Assembly: GCF_000014145.1 (NCBI RefSeq)
Contig: NC_008255.1
Coordinates: 3,054,001 to 3,118,000, forward strand
From: Cytophaga hutchinsonii ATCC 33406
GTDB taxonomy: Bacteria > Bacteroidota > Bacteroidia > Cytophagales > Cytophagaceae
Reading direction: 5' to 3'
Length of the DNA stretch: 64,000 bases
Numbering within the stretch: position 1 is the first letter of the stretch; the number at the start of each line of letters is the position of its first letter. Position numbers and translations under genes: made by a program. Below, piece by piece: positions 25,773-34,890 of this stretch. A model generated the notes under the pieces. That model was given only the letters and a program-made list of their open reading frames with translations, made no database searches and was not told where the DNA came from.

Positions 25773-26891
25773 TTGATGCATCCCGACAGACATATGTACA
25801 TTGTAATCAGCTGCTGGCTTTTGATAAATGGAATAGTATTCTATTTCTTAGGAATCAAATACGCTATTGACACCACACGCTTTGAGGCCGAAGCAGATGC
25901 GTGGCTAAACGGAAACATTGAAGCCAGTTACTTGCTGTGGTATTCCGGATACACGGTATTTCTGTCGTTATCAAAACTCGTCTTTCATTCCATTTATCCA
26001 ACGATCGTTTTTCAATACGTATTTTCCCTTACCGCAACGGTATTCTTTTATCGGGGCCTTGCTACATTATTAAAAAATAAAGAGGCAGCCTTTATTGCAA
26101 CGCTCCTCGTAATAATGTATGTACCCATTCAGCAATGGAATACGTGTCTGCTCACCGAATCCGTTTTCATTAGTGTGATCCTCTTATTTGTCTGGGCATT
26201 TTCACTTGAAAAAACATCTCATAAATGGTTTATGCTTTTTTCACTTGCTGCATTGGCAGCGCTTACACGCCCTAATGGGGGAATTGTATTACTTACCTGC
26301 TGTTGTATGTATGGCATGCAATTTTTCCGTCAGGCTAAAAAATTATGGTTGTTTTTTATAACAGGCGCGGCAATCATATTGTTTCTGTTAAACAGCTTTA
26401 CTGATACTTTTTATCAGTTCCTGCTTGATTCCTTTAATAAAGGAGAAATTATTTGCGGCTATGATCAGTGGACCACATCTGCTGGAATGTGCATCGCAGA
26501 TGATCCGTCAAGCGGAAGTATTGCTAAAATAGTGCATCTGGTCTTTTCTAACCCGGCAAAAAGTATGGAGCTTTTTACGGGCCGCTTTGCCGCTTTATGG
26601 ATGGATGTGCGGAGTTATTACAGCTTACCGCATAATGTGTATATAGTTTTGTATCTATTGCCGGCCTATGTAATGGCAATCATCGGGTTCATTCAATATA
26701 AAAATGCATTTGCGGAACTGGCACTGGCTACGCTGCTTTATGGCGGTATAAATTCTATGCTGGTTATGCTTACCTATGCCGATTGGGATGGCAGGTTTCT
26801 TGCTCCACTCCTGCCAGTGGTATTTATCTGGGCGGGACTTGGTAGTTATTTTTCGATCCGGTTTTTAAAACGTAAATACAGTATTGTATAA
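25773..26891 (+). CDS. Multi-pass membrane protein, GT39-like
   Basis: The 372-residue protein has about nine hydrophobic segments. An acidic first loop (DTTRFEAEADAWLNG) and the LLTESVF motif after the fourth helix match the PMT/ArnT-like glycosyltransferase pattern, in which an acidic residue in the first periplasmic loop is catalytic. The call is by topology and these motifs only. Its last 46 bp overlap the 3' end of the opposing membrane-protein gene. A second ATG at 25794 would shorten it by seven residues. Confidence 0.75.
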   Translation: MMHPDRHMYIVISCWLLINGIVFYFLGIKYAIDTTRFEAEADAWLNGNIEASYLLWYSGYTVFLSLSKLVFHSIYPTIVFQYVFSLTATVFFYRGLATLLKNKEAAFIATLLVIMYVPIQQWNTCLLTESVFISVILLFVWAFSLEKTSHKWFMLFSLAALAALTRPNGGIVLLTCCCMYGMQFFRQAKKLWLFFITGAAIILFLLNSFTDTFYQFLLDSFNKGEIICGYDQWTTSAGMCIADDPSSGSIAKIVHLVFSNPAKSMELFTGRFAALWMDVRSYYSLPHNVYIVLYLLPAYVMAIIGFIQYKNAFAELALATLLYGGINSMLVMLTYADWDGRFLAPLLPVVFIWAGLGSYFSIRFLKRKYSIV

Positions 26892-28111
26892 CCAATACCT
26901 GAATATTTTAACAGTATATATACATAAAACGGTAAATAGAAAATCCGGTAACGGCTAAAGCTCCCGATATTCGGTGATGCAAGAATTAATAAAGCGCCGG
27001 CAAATAAGACAAATACCAACGTCAGTATTTCAATCTTTGATATCGTTATTTTTTTTGCAGCAACATTATACAGCAGCATACAAAACAAGCCCACGAACAG
27101 ATAACTTTCAAGAGCAGCTACCAATGAGGTAACATTATGTATTTGCCACGGAAAGGGACTAAAAAAAGCATACAGCATAGCCTTTGGATAATTCAGTATA
27201 ATTGAATTCCAGCTCATATCCAGATCAAACGGTATGCACGCGTATGCATCTACAAATTTTGTACAGGTAAGTGTGTAACTGATATAAATAACTTCCGGTA
27301 AAACATTCCATTGTAAAGCAGGATGCAGATGGCCCAGGCCTATCACAAGAAGTACAAATACTATTGCAGTGATCAATATGGATGTGCTGTTTATTTTTAT
27401 AAACGTACCGGCACAATAAATAAAGCATACAAGTAAAAATACTGCTACCAGATAATATTTAATATACCAGACCAGTAAAATGAATCCGATAAAAAAAACA
27501 ATGTACAATACATTTTTTCCTTTTGATTGAATGATGTGATGCAGTAAATAATACAGGAAGAACAATACCGGAATTACAAAGGCTTCTTTTAATACACCAA
27601 CTGTCCAGATTGTAAAGGAAGGCACACACAAAACAAGTAGCCATATAGTAAACGTTTTTTCATTTCTGACCAGCCGGAGAAACGGCATAAAACAAAGCGT
27701 ACCAAAAAGTGTAAGCCAGGCTCCCAATAAATAATAATCAGCTGCAGAAAGTAAAAAGAACGGACTTAATATTTTCAGGAAAAAAGCTACCCGTACCTCT
27801 TCTGACAGATATGCCTGCAGCCAGCTGCTTACATGCAGATCAGAATAATTGCCTTGCAGGAATATAAGCAGATCAGACGGATGCGTTTTAAAATCCTGAA
27901 ACAACTCAACCAGTGCTGTATGATAAAATACCGCATCTAATTGATTTTGATAAACGGTATAAAACAATATCGATTGAATACAAAAAAAAACAAACCGGTA
28001 ACTTATCAGAAATAAAAAGCTCTTGCGCATATCAACAGCAATCTGCCTGTATGATACAAAACAAATCAGACCCAATAAAAAACTACTTAACAACAGCAGA
28101 AACAGATGCAT
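26846..28111 (-). CDS. Polytopic membrane protein, unknown function
   Basis: The start at the ATG at 28111 (MHLFLLLLSSFLLGL) gives 421 residues. The open frame extends to 28420, but that part is antisense-frame noise inside the DUF2851 gene. About eleven transmembrane segments are visible with short loops, including LGAWLTLFGTLCFMPFLRL and WTVGVLKEAFVIPVLF. The general look is that of an O-antigen polymerase/EpsG-like or GT-C type protein. No diagnostic motif is certain. Its start lies 29 nt inside the DUF2851 gene, so it is probably co-transcribed with it, and it overlaps the opposing gene by 46 bp at the 3' end. Confidence 0.7.
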   Translation of the reverse strand: MHLFLLLLSSFLLGLICFVSYRQIAVDMRKSFLFLISYRFVFFCIQSILFYTVYQNQLDAVFYHTALVELFQDFKTHPSDLLIFLQGNYSDLHVSSWLQAYLSEEVRVAFFLKILSPFFLLSAADYYLLGAWLTLFGTLCFMPFLRLVRNEKTFTIWLLVLCVPSFTIWTVGVLKEAFVIPVLFFLYYLLHHIIQSKGKNVLYIVFFIGFILLVWYIKYYLVAVFLLVCFIYCAGTFIKINSTSILITAIVFVLLVIGLGHLHPALQWNVLPEVIYISYTLTCTKFVDAYACIPFDLDMSWNSIILNYPKAMLYAFFSPFPWQIHNVTSLVAALESYLFVGLFCMLLYNVAAKKITISKIEILTLVFVLFAGALLILASPNIGSFSRYRIFYLPFYVYILLKYSGIGYTILYLRFKNRIEK

Positions 28112-29378
28112 TACGTAAGATAGAAAATCCAATACTACAAGATAAACATTTTTTATGAGTACAATACATCTTGTATAATTCCAGTCCGCTTTGACTATCA
28201 AAACCTGTATCCATTCGGATGCCCAGTTCTTTCCATACCCGGGTGATTGCATTATCTTCTGCCTGAATGGTATCCAGCATTTCAAATACCTGTTCCCAGG
28301 TCGTTTCATTTTTATAATACCGTGCATGCAATACCAGAAATGGGATATAAGCATTAAGCAGAAACGTATTTGCAAACGTTTTGCCGATGTGCTTTGGTGC
28401 TGGTTTAGAGAGCACATCAAACCGGTAATGATTCAGCCAGTAATCTGATAAGGAAACATTCAGAAAATCTTCTGCATATTTAACAGACGTTATCGAACTG
28501 AAAGATGCATACCAGTCTGTATTTGAGAAAAGAGCTGCAAGCTGTGCCAGGCGTATGGTTGGGAAATTCACCGGACGGGTACGGAGAAACTTCCACTCAG
28601 AACTATCAATCGTACACGTTACTGTTTGCGTACGTTGCAGATACGTATATTCCTTTTTCAGTGCAGCAGGGAAATCATCTGCCCAGTCTTTTTCAAGCAT
28701 ACCTGAACAACCAAAAAATAATGCTTCTATCGATTTGGGTGCATAAGATAAACGATCCAGTTTATTAAAATCCATCTGCTGCGCCATACGTTCAAATAAA
28801 TAATCGTTCAAACCGGTACCAAATGATTTGAAAATTAATCTTCCGGCAATCATTTTCCAGTTCGGCTGATCCGTTAATAATTGAAACAGTCCATCTGTTT
28901 TACGCTCAAGCCGCTCAATCAGCACACGTTGTTTCATTTGTTCCATAACAATGGCTGGTATTTCATGAATAGCATGCGCGCAGGGAACAGTTTTTTTTTC
29001 TTCCATCAGATATCCATAAGTTTCCAGATGCATTGTATGAATGCGGTCCTTTAGCTCAAGTACCGGTATACATGACCCGTCTGCACGGGTAATATCAATG
29101 TCTGCCTCATACACCACATGCAGAATAACCGATTCATAGGCAGGATTGTGCTGATGTTTGTGTTTGTACCAATCAGAAGCCTTCGTATGTATCTCCACAT
29201 CGCCGGCCCACTCAATACCATCAATACATAATTTTGCCAGACTGAAATCCGGACCGGCATGCACATTCAATGTTCCGGTATGTTTAATAATGATTGGCTC
29301 ACCTGTTGTTGTGTGTAACGACTCAACTGAAAATAACAGGTGCTGCCAAAGCACCCATAAAAGTTCTTCATTAACCAT
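28083..29378 (-). CDS. DUF2851 family protein
   Basis: A 431-residue cytoplasmic protein of a Bacteroidota family with unknown role. Features recalled for DUF2851 and seen here are the N terminus NEELLWVLWQHLLF, the early LNVHAGPDFSLAKLCIDG, the WAGDVEIHTKASDWYKHKHQHNPAY segment with conserved acidic and His residues (reminiscent of a PD-(D/E)xK-like core), and VILHVVYEAD. A nuclease-like fold is only speculation. The downstream membrane-protein gene starts within its 3' end. Confidence 0.88.
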   Translation of the reverse strand: MVNEELLWVLWQHLLFSVESLHTTTGEPIIIKHTGTLNVHAGPDFSLAKLCIDGIEWAGDVEIHTKASDWYKHKHQHNPAYESVILHVVYEADIDITRADGSCIPVLELKDRIHTMHLETYGYLMEEKKTVPCAHAIHEIPAIVMEQMKQRVLIERLERKTDGLFQLLTDQPNWKMIAGRLIFKSFGTGLNDYLFERMAQQMDFNKLDRLSYAPKSIEALFFGCSGMLEKDWADDFPAALKKEYTYLQRTQTVTCTIDSSEWKFLRTRPVNFPTIRLAQLAALFSNTDWYASFSSITSVKYAEDFLNVSLSDYWLNHYRFDVLSKPAPKHIGKTFANTFLLNAYIPFLVLHARYYKNETTWEQVFEMLDTIQAEDNAITRVWKELGIRMDTGFDSQSGLELYKMYCTHKKCLSCSIGFSILRNASVSAVVK

Positions 29379-29424
29379 AGCTATATAAAAAGTTTAAATA
29401 AAAAATCCCCGTACAATATTACAT

Positions 29425-29432
29425 TAATTTTG
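29425..29432 (+). promoter_or_regulatory. Probable -7 element of the AI-2E family gene
   Basis: TAATTTTG matches TAnnTTTG, 30 nt before the ATG at 29463. No clear -33 TTTG. Confidence 0.4.
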
Positions 29433-29462
29433 TATATTCAGTAAAGAACTTTTTAAAAAGCT

Positions 29463-30578
29463 ATGAAACAAACCGTATTATTCCGTATAACCCTTCTATT
29501 GGTATTTGTCTTTTTATTGGTCGTGGGAATGATTTATGCGAAAGCATTTCTTGTGCCTGTATTTTTTGCAGGCCTGCTATCTTTACTACTGCTGCCTGTA
29601 TCAAAAAAAATTCAGAAATTCATTCCGAATGAGGTATGCTCCATCATTTTATCGCTGGTGCTTTTTCTGATTATAATCTGCAGCGTCAGTTATTTTATCT
29701 CCACACAGGTTTCTAACATCATTTCAGATTATGATATGATTGAAAGCAAGATAAAAACAAAAGCACATGCCTTGCAGGCAACAGTGAATGAGTATACAGG
29801 CATGGATGAAAAGGAACAGGAAGCCTGGTTTGATAAAGAGTCTGAACAGTTATTAAAATCGGGTTTCCAGAAAGGCACAACCCTTTTGGTTGGAGTAGGT
29901 AACTTTGTATTCGGCCTTACACTTGTAATGATCTATACCTTCTTCCTGCAGCTTTACAGAGGAAAGATCAAATTGTTTATTTTATCGCTGATTGATGAAC
30001 AACAACATGAAAAAGCATTATCGATACTGAACAAAGTACAATCACTGGTTATGCATTATATAACCGGCCTGTGTATTGCCTTATCAATTATTGGTGTGAT
30101 GAATGCGGTTGGTTTAACACTTTTAGGTATTGAACATGGTATTTTCTTAGGCTTACTGGCAGGTTTTTTAAATATCATTCCTTACATCGGTTCTTTTGTT
30201 GGTGCAGGCTTACCGATGATCATGGCATTGATCTATAAAGATTCGCTTTGGTATCCGGTCGGTGTATTGGCCATTTTTATGTTCAACCAGTTTATTGATA
30301 ACAATATTACTACACCAAATGTAGTTGGTGGTTATGTGCGCCTCAATTCGCTTGCAACTATTTTCATTGTTATTATTGGCGGTATGATCTGGGGAGTTGC
30401 AGGTATGGTTTTATTCATCCCGCTGTTAGGCATTTTCAAAATCTTCTGTGATCATATTGAAGCGCTGAAACCGCTAAGTATTCTGCTGAGTGATGATGAA
30501 AGTGAAGAAGAGAGTTTCTTCACTAAAACGTTTAAAAAAATAAAAATGAAATTATTTAAAAAGAAGATTACCAGCTAA
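29463..30578 (+). CDS. AI-2E family (PerM/TqsA-like) membrane transporter
   Basis: A 371-residue inner-membrane protein with the family layout: two N-terminal helices, an amphipathic soluble region (residues about 85-145), then five or six helices with [26 protein letters not shown] and the late [15 protein letters not shown] signature. Homologues export autoinducer-2, or act as Na+(Li+)/H+ antiporters; the substrate cannot be told here. A highly basic tail ends the protein. Its TAA lies in the loop of the terminator shared with pyrF. Confidence 0.88.
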   Translation: MKQTVLFRITLLLVFVFLLVVGMIYAKAFLVPVFFAGLLSLLLLPVSKKIQKFIPNEVCSIILSLVLFLIIICSVSYFISTQVSNIISDYDMIESKIKTKAHALQATVNEYTGMDEKEQEAWFDKESEQLLKSGFQKGTTLLVGVGNFVFGLTLVMIYTFFLQLYRGKIKLFILSLIDEQQHEKALSILNKVQSLVMHYITGLCIALSIIGVMNAVGLTLLGIEHGIFLGLLAGFLNIIPYIGSFVGAGLPMIMALIYKDSLWYPVGVLAIFMFNQFIDNNITTPNVVGGYVRLNSLATIFIVIIGGMIWGVAGMVLFIPLLGIFKIFCDHIEALKPLSILLSDDESEEESFFTKTFKKIKMKLFKKKITS

Positions 30579-30589
30579 GGTAATCTTCT
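30562..30589. terminator. Bidirectional terminator containing both stop codons
   Basis: AGAAGATTACC / GGTAATCTTCT stem with an AGCTAA loop. The TAA of the AI-2E gene (30576-30578) and the stop of pyrF (30568-30570) both fall inside. The two genes overlap by 11 bp. Confidence 0.85.
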
Positions 30590-31392
30590 AAATATGTTTT
30601 CATTTCCTGCTGCATCTGCTTTGCTTCTGCTTTTGCAGCTGCTGCAAACGTTTCATCGTTTGCAGCATATAGAATACTTCTTGACGCGTTTACCAGTAAG
30701 CCGCATGAACTGTTCAATCCAAACTGAGAAACCTCCTGTAAGTTCCCTCCCTGCGCACCAACACCGGGAACCAATAAAAAATGATCCGGAACAATCGTAC
30801 GGATTTCTTTGAAATACGAAGCTTTTGTTGCTCCTACTACAAACATCAGGTTTTCATCACTTCCCCAAGCCGCGCATTTCTTAAGCACTTCTTTATAAAG
30901 CGGTTGATTTGTATCGCTTAATGAAAGCTGCTGAAAATCTTTGCTGCCTGCATTCGACGTCAGAGCCAATACAATAGCCCATTTATCTTTAAACGCCAGA
31001 AAAGGAGTAACCGAATCTTCTCCCATATACGGTGCTACCGTTACAGAATCAAACGGTAACTGTTCAAAGAATGCTTTTGCATACATGGTAGCAGTATTAC
31101 CGATATCACCTCTTTTTGCATCTGCAATGGTAAATACATCTTTCGGCATCCATTCCAGTGTTTTCTCTAACGACTCCCATCCTGCCTTGCCAAGCGATTC
31201 ATAAAATGCCAGGTTTGGTTTATAGGCAACCGCATAATCAATGGTTGCATCAATAATGTATTTATTGAATTCAAAGATCGGATCTTTAGCTTTTAATAGA
31301 TGCGCAGGTATTTTTGTAGTATCTGTATCCAGACCCACACACAGGTAGGACTTCTTATGCTTAATGCTTGTTACTAAATCTGCTTTGTTCAT
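30568..31392 (-). CDS. pyrF: Orotidine 5'-phosphate decarboxylase
   Basis: The 274-residue enzyme forms UMP from OMP, the last step of de novo pyrimidine synthesis. It belongs to the longer type 2 family: the start [23 protein letters not shown], the catalytic [15 protein letters not shown], and the phosphate-binding [11 protein letters not shown] near the C terminus. It is followed on the same strand, upstream, by lolA at a 13-bp distance. pyrD for the fourth step lies 3.5 kb away in the same orientation. Confidence 0.95.
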   Translation of the reverse strand: MNKADLVTSIKHKKSYLCVGLDTDTTKIPAHLLKAKDPIFEFNKYIIDATIDYAVAYKPNLAFYESLGKAGWESLEKTLEWMPKDVFTIADAKRGDIGNTATMYAKAFFEQLPFDSVTVAPYMGEDSVTPFLAFKDKWAIVLALTSNAGSKDFQQLSLSDTNQPLYKEVLKKCAAWGSDENLMFVVGATKASYFKEIRTIVPDHFLLVPGVGAQGGNLQEVSQFGLNSSCGLLVNASRSILYAANDETFAAAAKAEAKQMQQEMKTYLEDYLSW

Positions 31393-31405
31393 GATTATTT
31401 TTTAA

Positions 31406-32050
31406 TTAGCGCAGATCTATTACTTCTACTCCCGGATATTTTGATTTATCAAACGTGAAAGGTGTATCGTCTGAAATGGTGTTGGGGGTAAATGTTTTAA
31501 TAGTATAATCGTAGATGTTTCCGTTCTTCTCAAATAACTTCCAGTTCTTGATTGATTTGTCAAGTTTATTGATCTCCAGTTTAATCTTGAAAAATCTGTT
31601 TTTTCTGTCTTCCGGTACCAGTTCAATCATCTGGTATGTTTTGCCTGCTTCAACGCGATCACCAATATACGTATACTTGTATCCCTTCTTGTACATGGTA
31701 TAAATCTTTGTTGGCGAAATATCATCATCGGCAGGATCGTATGTAGAGATATTTACTTCGTTTGCCTCCTGCATGTAGTTCCATACCGTTGTTCCATTAT
31801 TGATGATTTCCATTTTAGGAAGCTTGATCTTATACTTGCCGCCACGTACCATCAGTTCACCATTGGCAACCTCATTTATGCTTGCAGATGCATTCTTCAA
31901 TGTATAGGTAAAAGTTGCTTTGAATGAAGAATACGTTTTAAATTTATTACTCATTTCATCTAATATGGTCAGGGCTTTAGGATCATATTGTCCGAAGGCC
32001 GCAATCACAATAAAAAATACAGGCAATAAAATCAGAATTATTTTTTTCAT
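31406..32050 (-). CDS. LolA-like periplasmic lipoprotein carrier
   Basis: A 214-residue exported protein with a signal peptide (MKKIILILLPVFFIVIAAFGQ). It has the LolA fold signatures: an N-terminal helix (LDEMSNKFKTYSSFKATFTYTL), the strand GELMVRGGKYKIKLPKMEIINNGTTVWNY, and later LELVPEDR-like strands. LolA shuttles lipoproteins from the LolCDE complex to the outer membrane. In Bacteroidota LolA-like proteins are sometimes multiple, so the symbol is left empty. It sits between ftsK and pyrF, all on the minus strand and with small gaps, so an operon is likely. Confidence 0.85.
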   Translation of the reverse strand: MKKIILILLPVFFIVIAAFGQYDPKALTILDEMSNKFKTYSSFKATFTYTLKNASASINEVANGELMVRGGKYKIKLPKMEIINNGTTVWNYMQEANEVNISTYDPADDDISPTKIYTMYKKGYKYTYIGDRVEAGKTYQMIELVPEDRKNRFFKIKLEINKLDKSIKNWKLFEKNGNIYDYTIKTFTPNTISDDTPFTFDKSKYPGVEVIDLR

Positions 32051-32084
32051 GGTATTTAGTATTCGTGTTATTATAAATTATTTT

Positions 32085-34658
32085 TTAACGTTGATCCAGG
32101 CTCTTCAAATGAAATTCCAGCGAGTATTCATCTTTTATTAATACTTCCCGTGCCTTACTTCCTTCAAACTGGCCAACAATTCCCGCAGCTTCCAGCTGAT
32201 CGATGAGTCGGCCGGCACGGTTATAACCAAGCTTTAATTTGCGCTGCAGCAAAGAAGTACTTCCCTGCTGATGCATGACAAGTATTTTAGCGGCTTCTTC
32301 AAATAACGGGTCCTTTTCGGAGAAATTGAAGTCACTTTTATCCTGCCCGGTTTCATCGTCGGAGAACTCAGGCAATTTGTATGCCATTTCATAACCACGC
32401 TGAGAACCAATAAATTCACAAATGCGCTCTACCTCAGCAGTATCTAAAAACGCACATTGCAGACGTACCATGTCTCCGTGGGCAAATAACATATCTCCTT
32501 TACCGATCAACTGGTCTGCACCACCTGCATCCAGAATGGTACGTGAATCAATTTTAGAAGATACTTTAAAGGACAAACGTGCCGGGAAGTTGGCTTTAAT
32601 AATACCTGTAATAACGTTTACAGAAGGCCGTTGTGTTGCAACAACCAAGTGTATACCAATGGCACGGGCCAGCTGAGCCAGACGGGCAATGGGCGTCTCC
32701 ACTTCCTTACCTGCCGTCATCATTAAGTCAGCAAGCTCATCAATAACAAGAACGATGTACGGTAAGAAACGATGGCCGTTATTCGGATTCAGTTTACGTT
32801 CTACAAACTTCTTATTGTATTCGCGGATATTCCGTACCTGTGCATCTTTTAATAAGTCATAACGCAGATCCATTTCAACACATAAAGAATTCAGTGTATG
32901 AATTACTTTTTTTGTATCGGTAATAATAGCATCGCCGCCATCGGGAAGTTTTGCTAAGAAATGGCGTTCAATTTTATTGAAAAGGGTTAATTCTACTTTT
33001 TTCGGATCAACCAATACCAGCTTCAACTGCGACGGGTGTTTCTTATAAAGTAACGACGCCAGCAATACGTTTAAGCCGACAGATTTACCCTGGCCCGTTG
33101 CACCGGCAATAAGCAAATGCGGCAGTTCCGCTAAGTCTACTACGAATACTTCATTCGAAACAGTCTTACCAAATACAACGGGCAATTCCTTATCTGATTT
33201 CATGAACTTCTCTGTAGATAATACAGAACGCATGGAAACCATTTCTTTATTTTTATTCGGCACTTCAATACCAATGGTTCCTTTACCTGGTATTGGTGCG
33301 ATAATACGAATACCTAAAGCAGATAAACTTAATGCAATATCATCTTCCAGGTTTTTAATCTTCGAGATACGAATACCAACTTCAGGAACAATTTCATACA
33401 ACGTTACAGTAGGCCCGATCGTTGCTTTGATACTTGCAATACCAATGTTGTAATGCGAAAGTGTTTCTACGATCTTATCTTTATTGGCACTTAATTCTTC
33501 TTTTGAAACCTGAACAACTTTGCTTGCATCATATTCATTCAGCAAATCGAATGTAGGGTATTTATAAGAAGATAAATCAAGCGTTGGATCATAATTAAAG
33601 CTTTCTAAATTTTCAGGAAGATCTTCTGCTTCCTGATCACCGCCTTTTTCAACAACCAGCGCCAGTTCATCATCTGTTCCGGTACTTGCTGCAACTACCG
33701 GCTCCACCATCGGTTCAATAATTGGTGTTTCAATCTGAAGTTCAGAAGGACCTTTAACAGCAACAGGTTCTTTGCGCTCGATTACCCATTCTTCTTCCTC
33801 TTCTTCCGTTTCTTCTTCTTCCAGCTCCTCTTCTTCCAGCTCCTCTATTTCTTCTTCTTCAAGTTCTTCTATTTCTTCTTCCCCTTCTTCGGCCAATTCC
33901 TCTTCTTCCTCTTCCTCTGTTTCATTAACCGCAAGTCCATTGACTTCTTCTACTTCATCAATATTCTGTGCACCGAACAACGGCATTTTTGTTATGTTGA
34001 AAAAATAGATCATGAATGCCAGCATAAAAAACAATAACAGGAAAGGTGTACCCCATCCGATGATATTATCCAGATATTCTGCCATGTCGTAACCGATACC
34101 ACCGCTTAGAAAAGACAAATAGGTATCGTTTTTAAATGTCAGTACTACAAACCCCAGCGTGGAACTGATCCACAACAGGAAAAAGAATGTGCTTTTGATT
34201 AACGTGGAAATATTAATCGGAGACGATTGGTATACGATTTTGTAGCCTGCAAAAAAGAAGATAGGCAGGAACAGGTACGATGCCATACCAAACCATTTGT
34301 AAATAAATATATAGGATAACGCAGCACCTACAATGCCCAGTAAATTATCAACTTCTTTTCCCGATTCCTGCACGCTGGTATTCCATAACGCTTCTACGAT
34401 ACTTTGATCATTGCGTCCGCTGAATAAAAACGATGTAAATGCAATCAGTAAGGCAAAGGAAAAAAGCATGATAAACATTCCCGATACCAGATGAAAGCGG
34501 CGGTCTTTAAAGAATGTTATAATTGCAGAAGGACCTTTTTCCGTTTCCTCAGGCTGAGGATCGGCTTTGGCAGCTTTCTTTGATGCAGATGCTGTATTTG
34601 TTCTATTATTTTTCTTCGGAAGAGGCGTATTATCAGCCTTATAGGTATTCTCAGCCAT
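32085..34658 (-). CDS. ftsK: DNA translocase FtsK/SpoIIIE
   Basis: An 857-residue septal DNA pump that moves the chromosome terminus and activates XerCD recombination at dif. It has four transmembrane helices in the first 225 residues. A strongly acidic linker of Glu runs (about residues 243-300) follows, and then the RecA-like motor with Walker A GATGQGKS near residue 523, the Walker B region VLVIDELADLMM near 638, and the C-terminal gamma winged helix that reads KOPS (from about 790). The Glu-rich linker replaces the usual Pro/Gln linker. xerD lies 1.6 kb upstream on the same strand. Confidence 0.96.
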   Translation of the reverse strand: MAENTYKADNTPLPKKNNRTNTASASKKAAKADPQPEETEKGPSAIITFFKDRRFHLVSGMFIMLFSFALLIAFTSFLFSGRNDQSIVEALWNTSVQESGKEVDNLLGIVGAALSYIFIYKWFGMASYLFLPIFFFAGYKIVYQSSPINISTLIKSTFFFLLWISSTLGFVVLTFKNDTYLSFLSGGIGYDMAEYLDNIIGWGTPFLLLFFMLAFMIYFFNITKMPLFGAQNIDEVEEVNGLAVNETEEEEEEELAEEGEEEIEELEEEEIEELEEEELEEEETEEEEEEWVIERKEPVAVKGPSELQIETPIIEPMVEPVVAASTGTDDELALVVEKGGDQEAEDLPENLESFNYDPTLDLSSYKYPTFDLLNEYDASKVVQVSKEELSANKDKIVETLSHYNIGIASIKATIGPTVTLYEIVPEVGIRISKIKNLEDDIALSLSALGIRIIAPIPGKGTIGIEVPNKNKEMVSMRSVLSTEKFMKSDKELPVVFGKTVSNEVFVVDLAELPHLLIAGATGQGKSVGLNVLLASLLYKKHPSQLKLVLVDPKKVELTLFNKIERHFLAKLPDGGDAIITDTKKVIHTLNSLCVEMDLRYDLLKDAQVRNIREYNKKFVERKLNPNNGHRFLPYIVLVIDELADLMMTAGKEVETPIARLAQLARAIGIHLVVATQRPSVNVITGIIKANFPARLSFKVSSKIDSRTILDAGGADQLIGKGDMLFAHGDMVRLQCAFLDTAEVERICEFIGSQRGYEMAYKLPEFSDDETGQDKSDFNFSEKDPLFEEAAKILVMHQQGSTSLLQRKLKLGYNRAGRLIDQLEAAGIVGQFEGSKAREVLIKDEYSLEFHLKSLDQR

Positions 34659-34761
34659 ATTTGCGTTATAACCCTTAAAGTTAACTAAATAATATGTTAG
34701 TTGCTAGTTATCAGGTACGCGTTACCAGGCCGGACAAGTAAACTTTTTATTACTAAAATCA

Positions 34762-34789
34762 AGTATAAAGTACTGAGTACAAAGTACAA
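34762..34789. repeat. Heptad array, left member of an inverted pair
   Basis: Four in-phase heptads of type AGTAYNN (for example AGTACTG, AGTACAA). Its inverted partner is at 34863-34890, separated by a 73-bp AT-rich loop. Confidence 0.75.
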
Positions 34790-34862
34790 ATAATTTTCTT
34801 TAGCAAAATCTAACTTCTTTACCATTTCATTCTATCACAAAAAACAGTTTAATTACCATTTT

Positions 34863-34890
34863 TTGTACTTTGTACTCAGTACTTTATATT
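34863..34890. repeat. Heptad array overlapping the pyrD stop codon
   Basis: The inverted partner of 34762-34789 (units TTGTACT, CAGTACT). The minus-strand TGA stop of pyrD (34876-34878) is formed by the array sequence itself, and the last codons of pyrD are inside it. Confidence 0.75.

Noticed and set aside
28112-28420. N-terminal extension of the polytopic membrane protein
   Set aside because: It lies fully inside the DUF2851 gene in another frame and lacks membrane character. The ATG at 28111 gives a natural start.
33772-34008. Poly-serine ORF on the plus strand
   Set aside because: It is the antisense reading of the FtsK glutamate linker codons.
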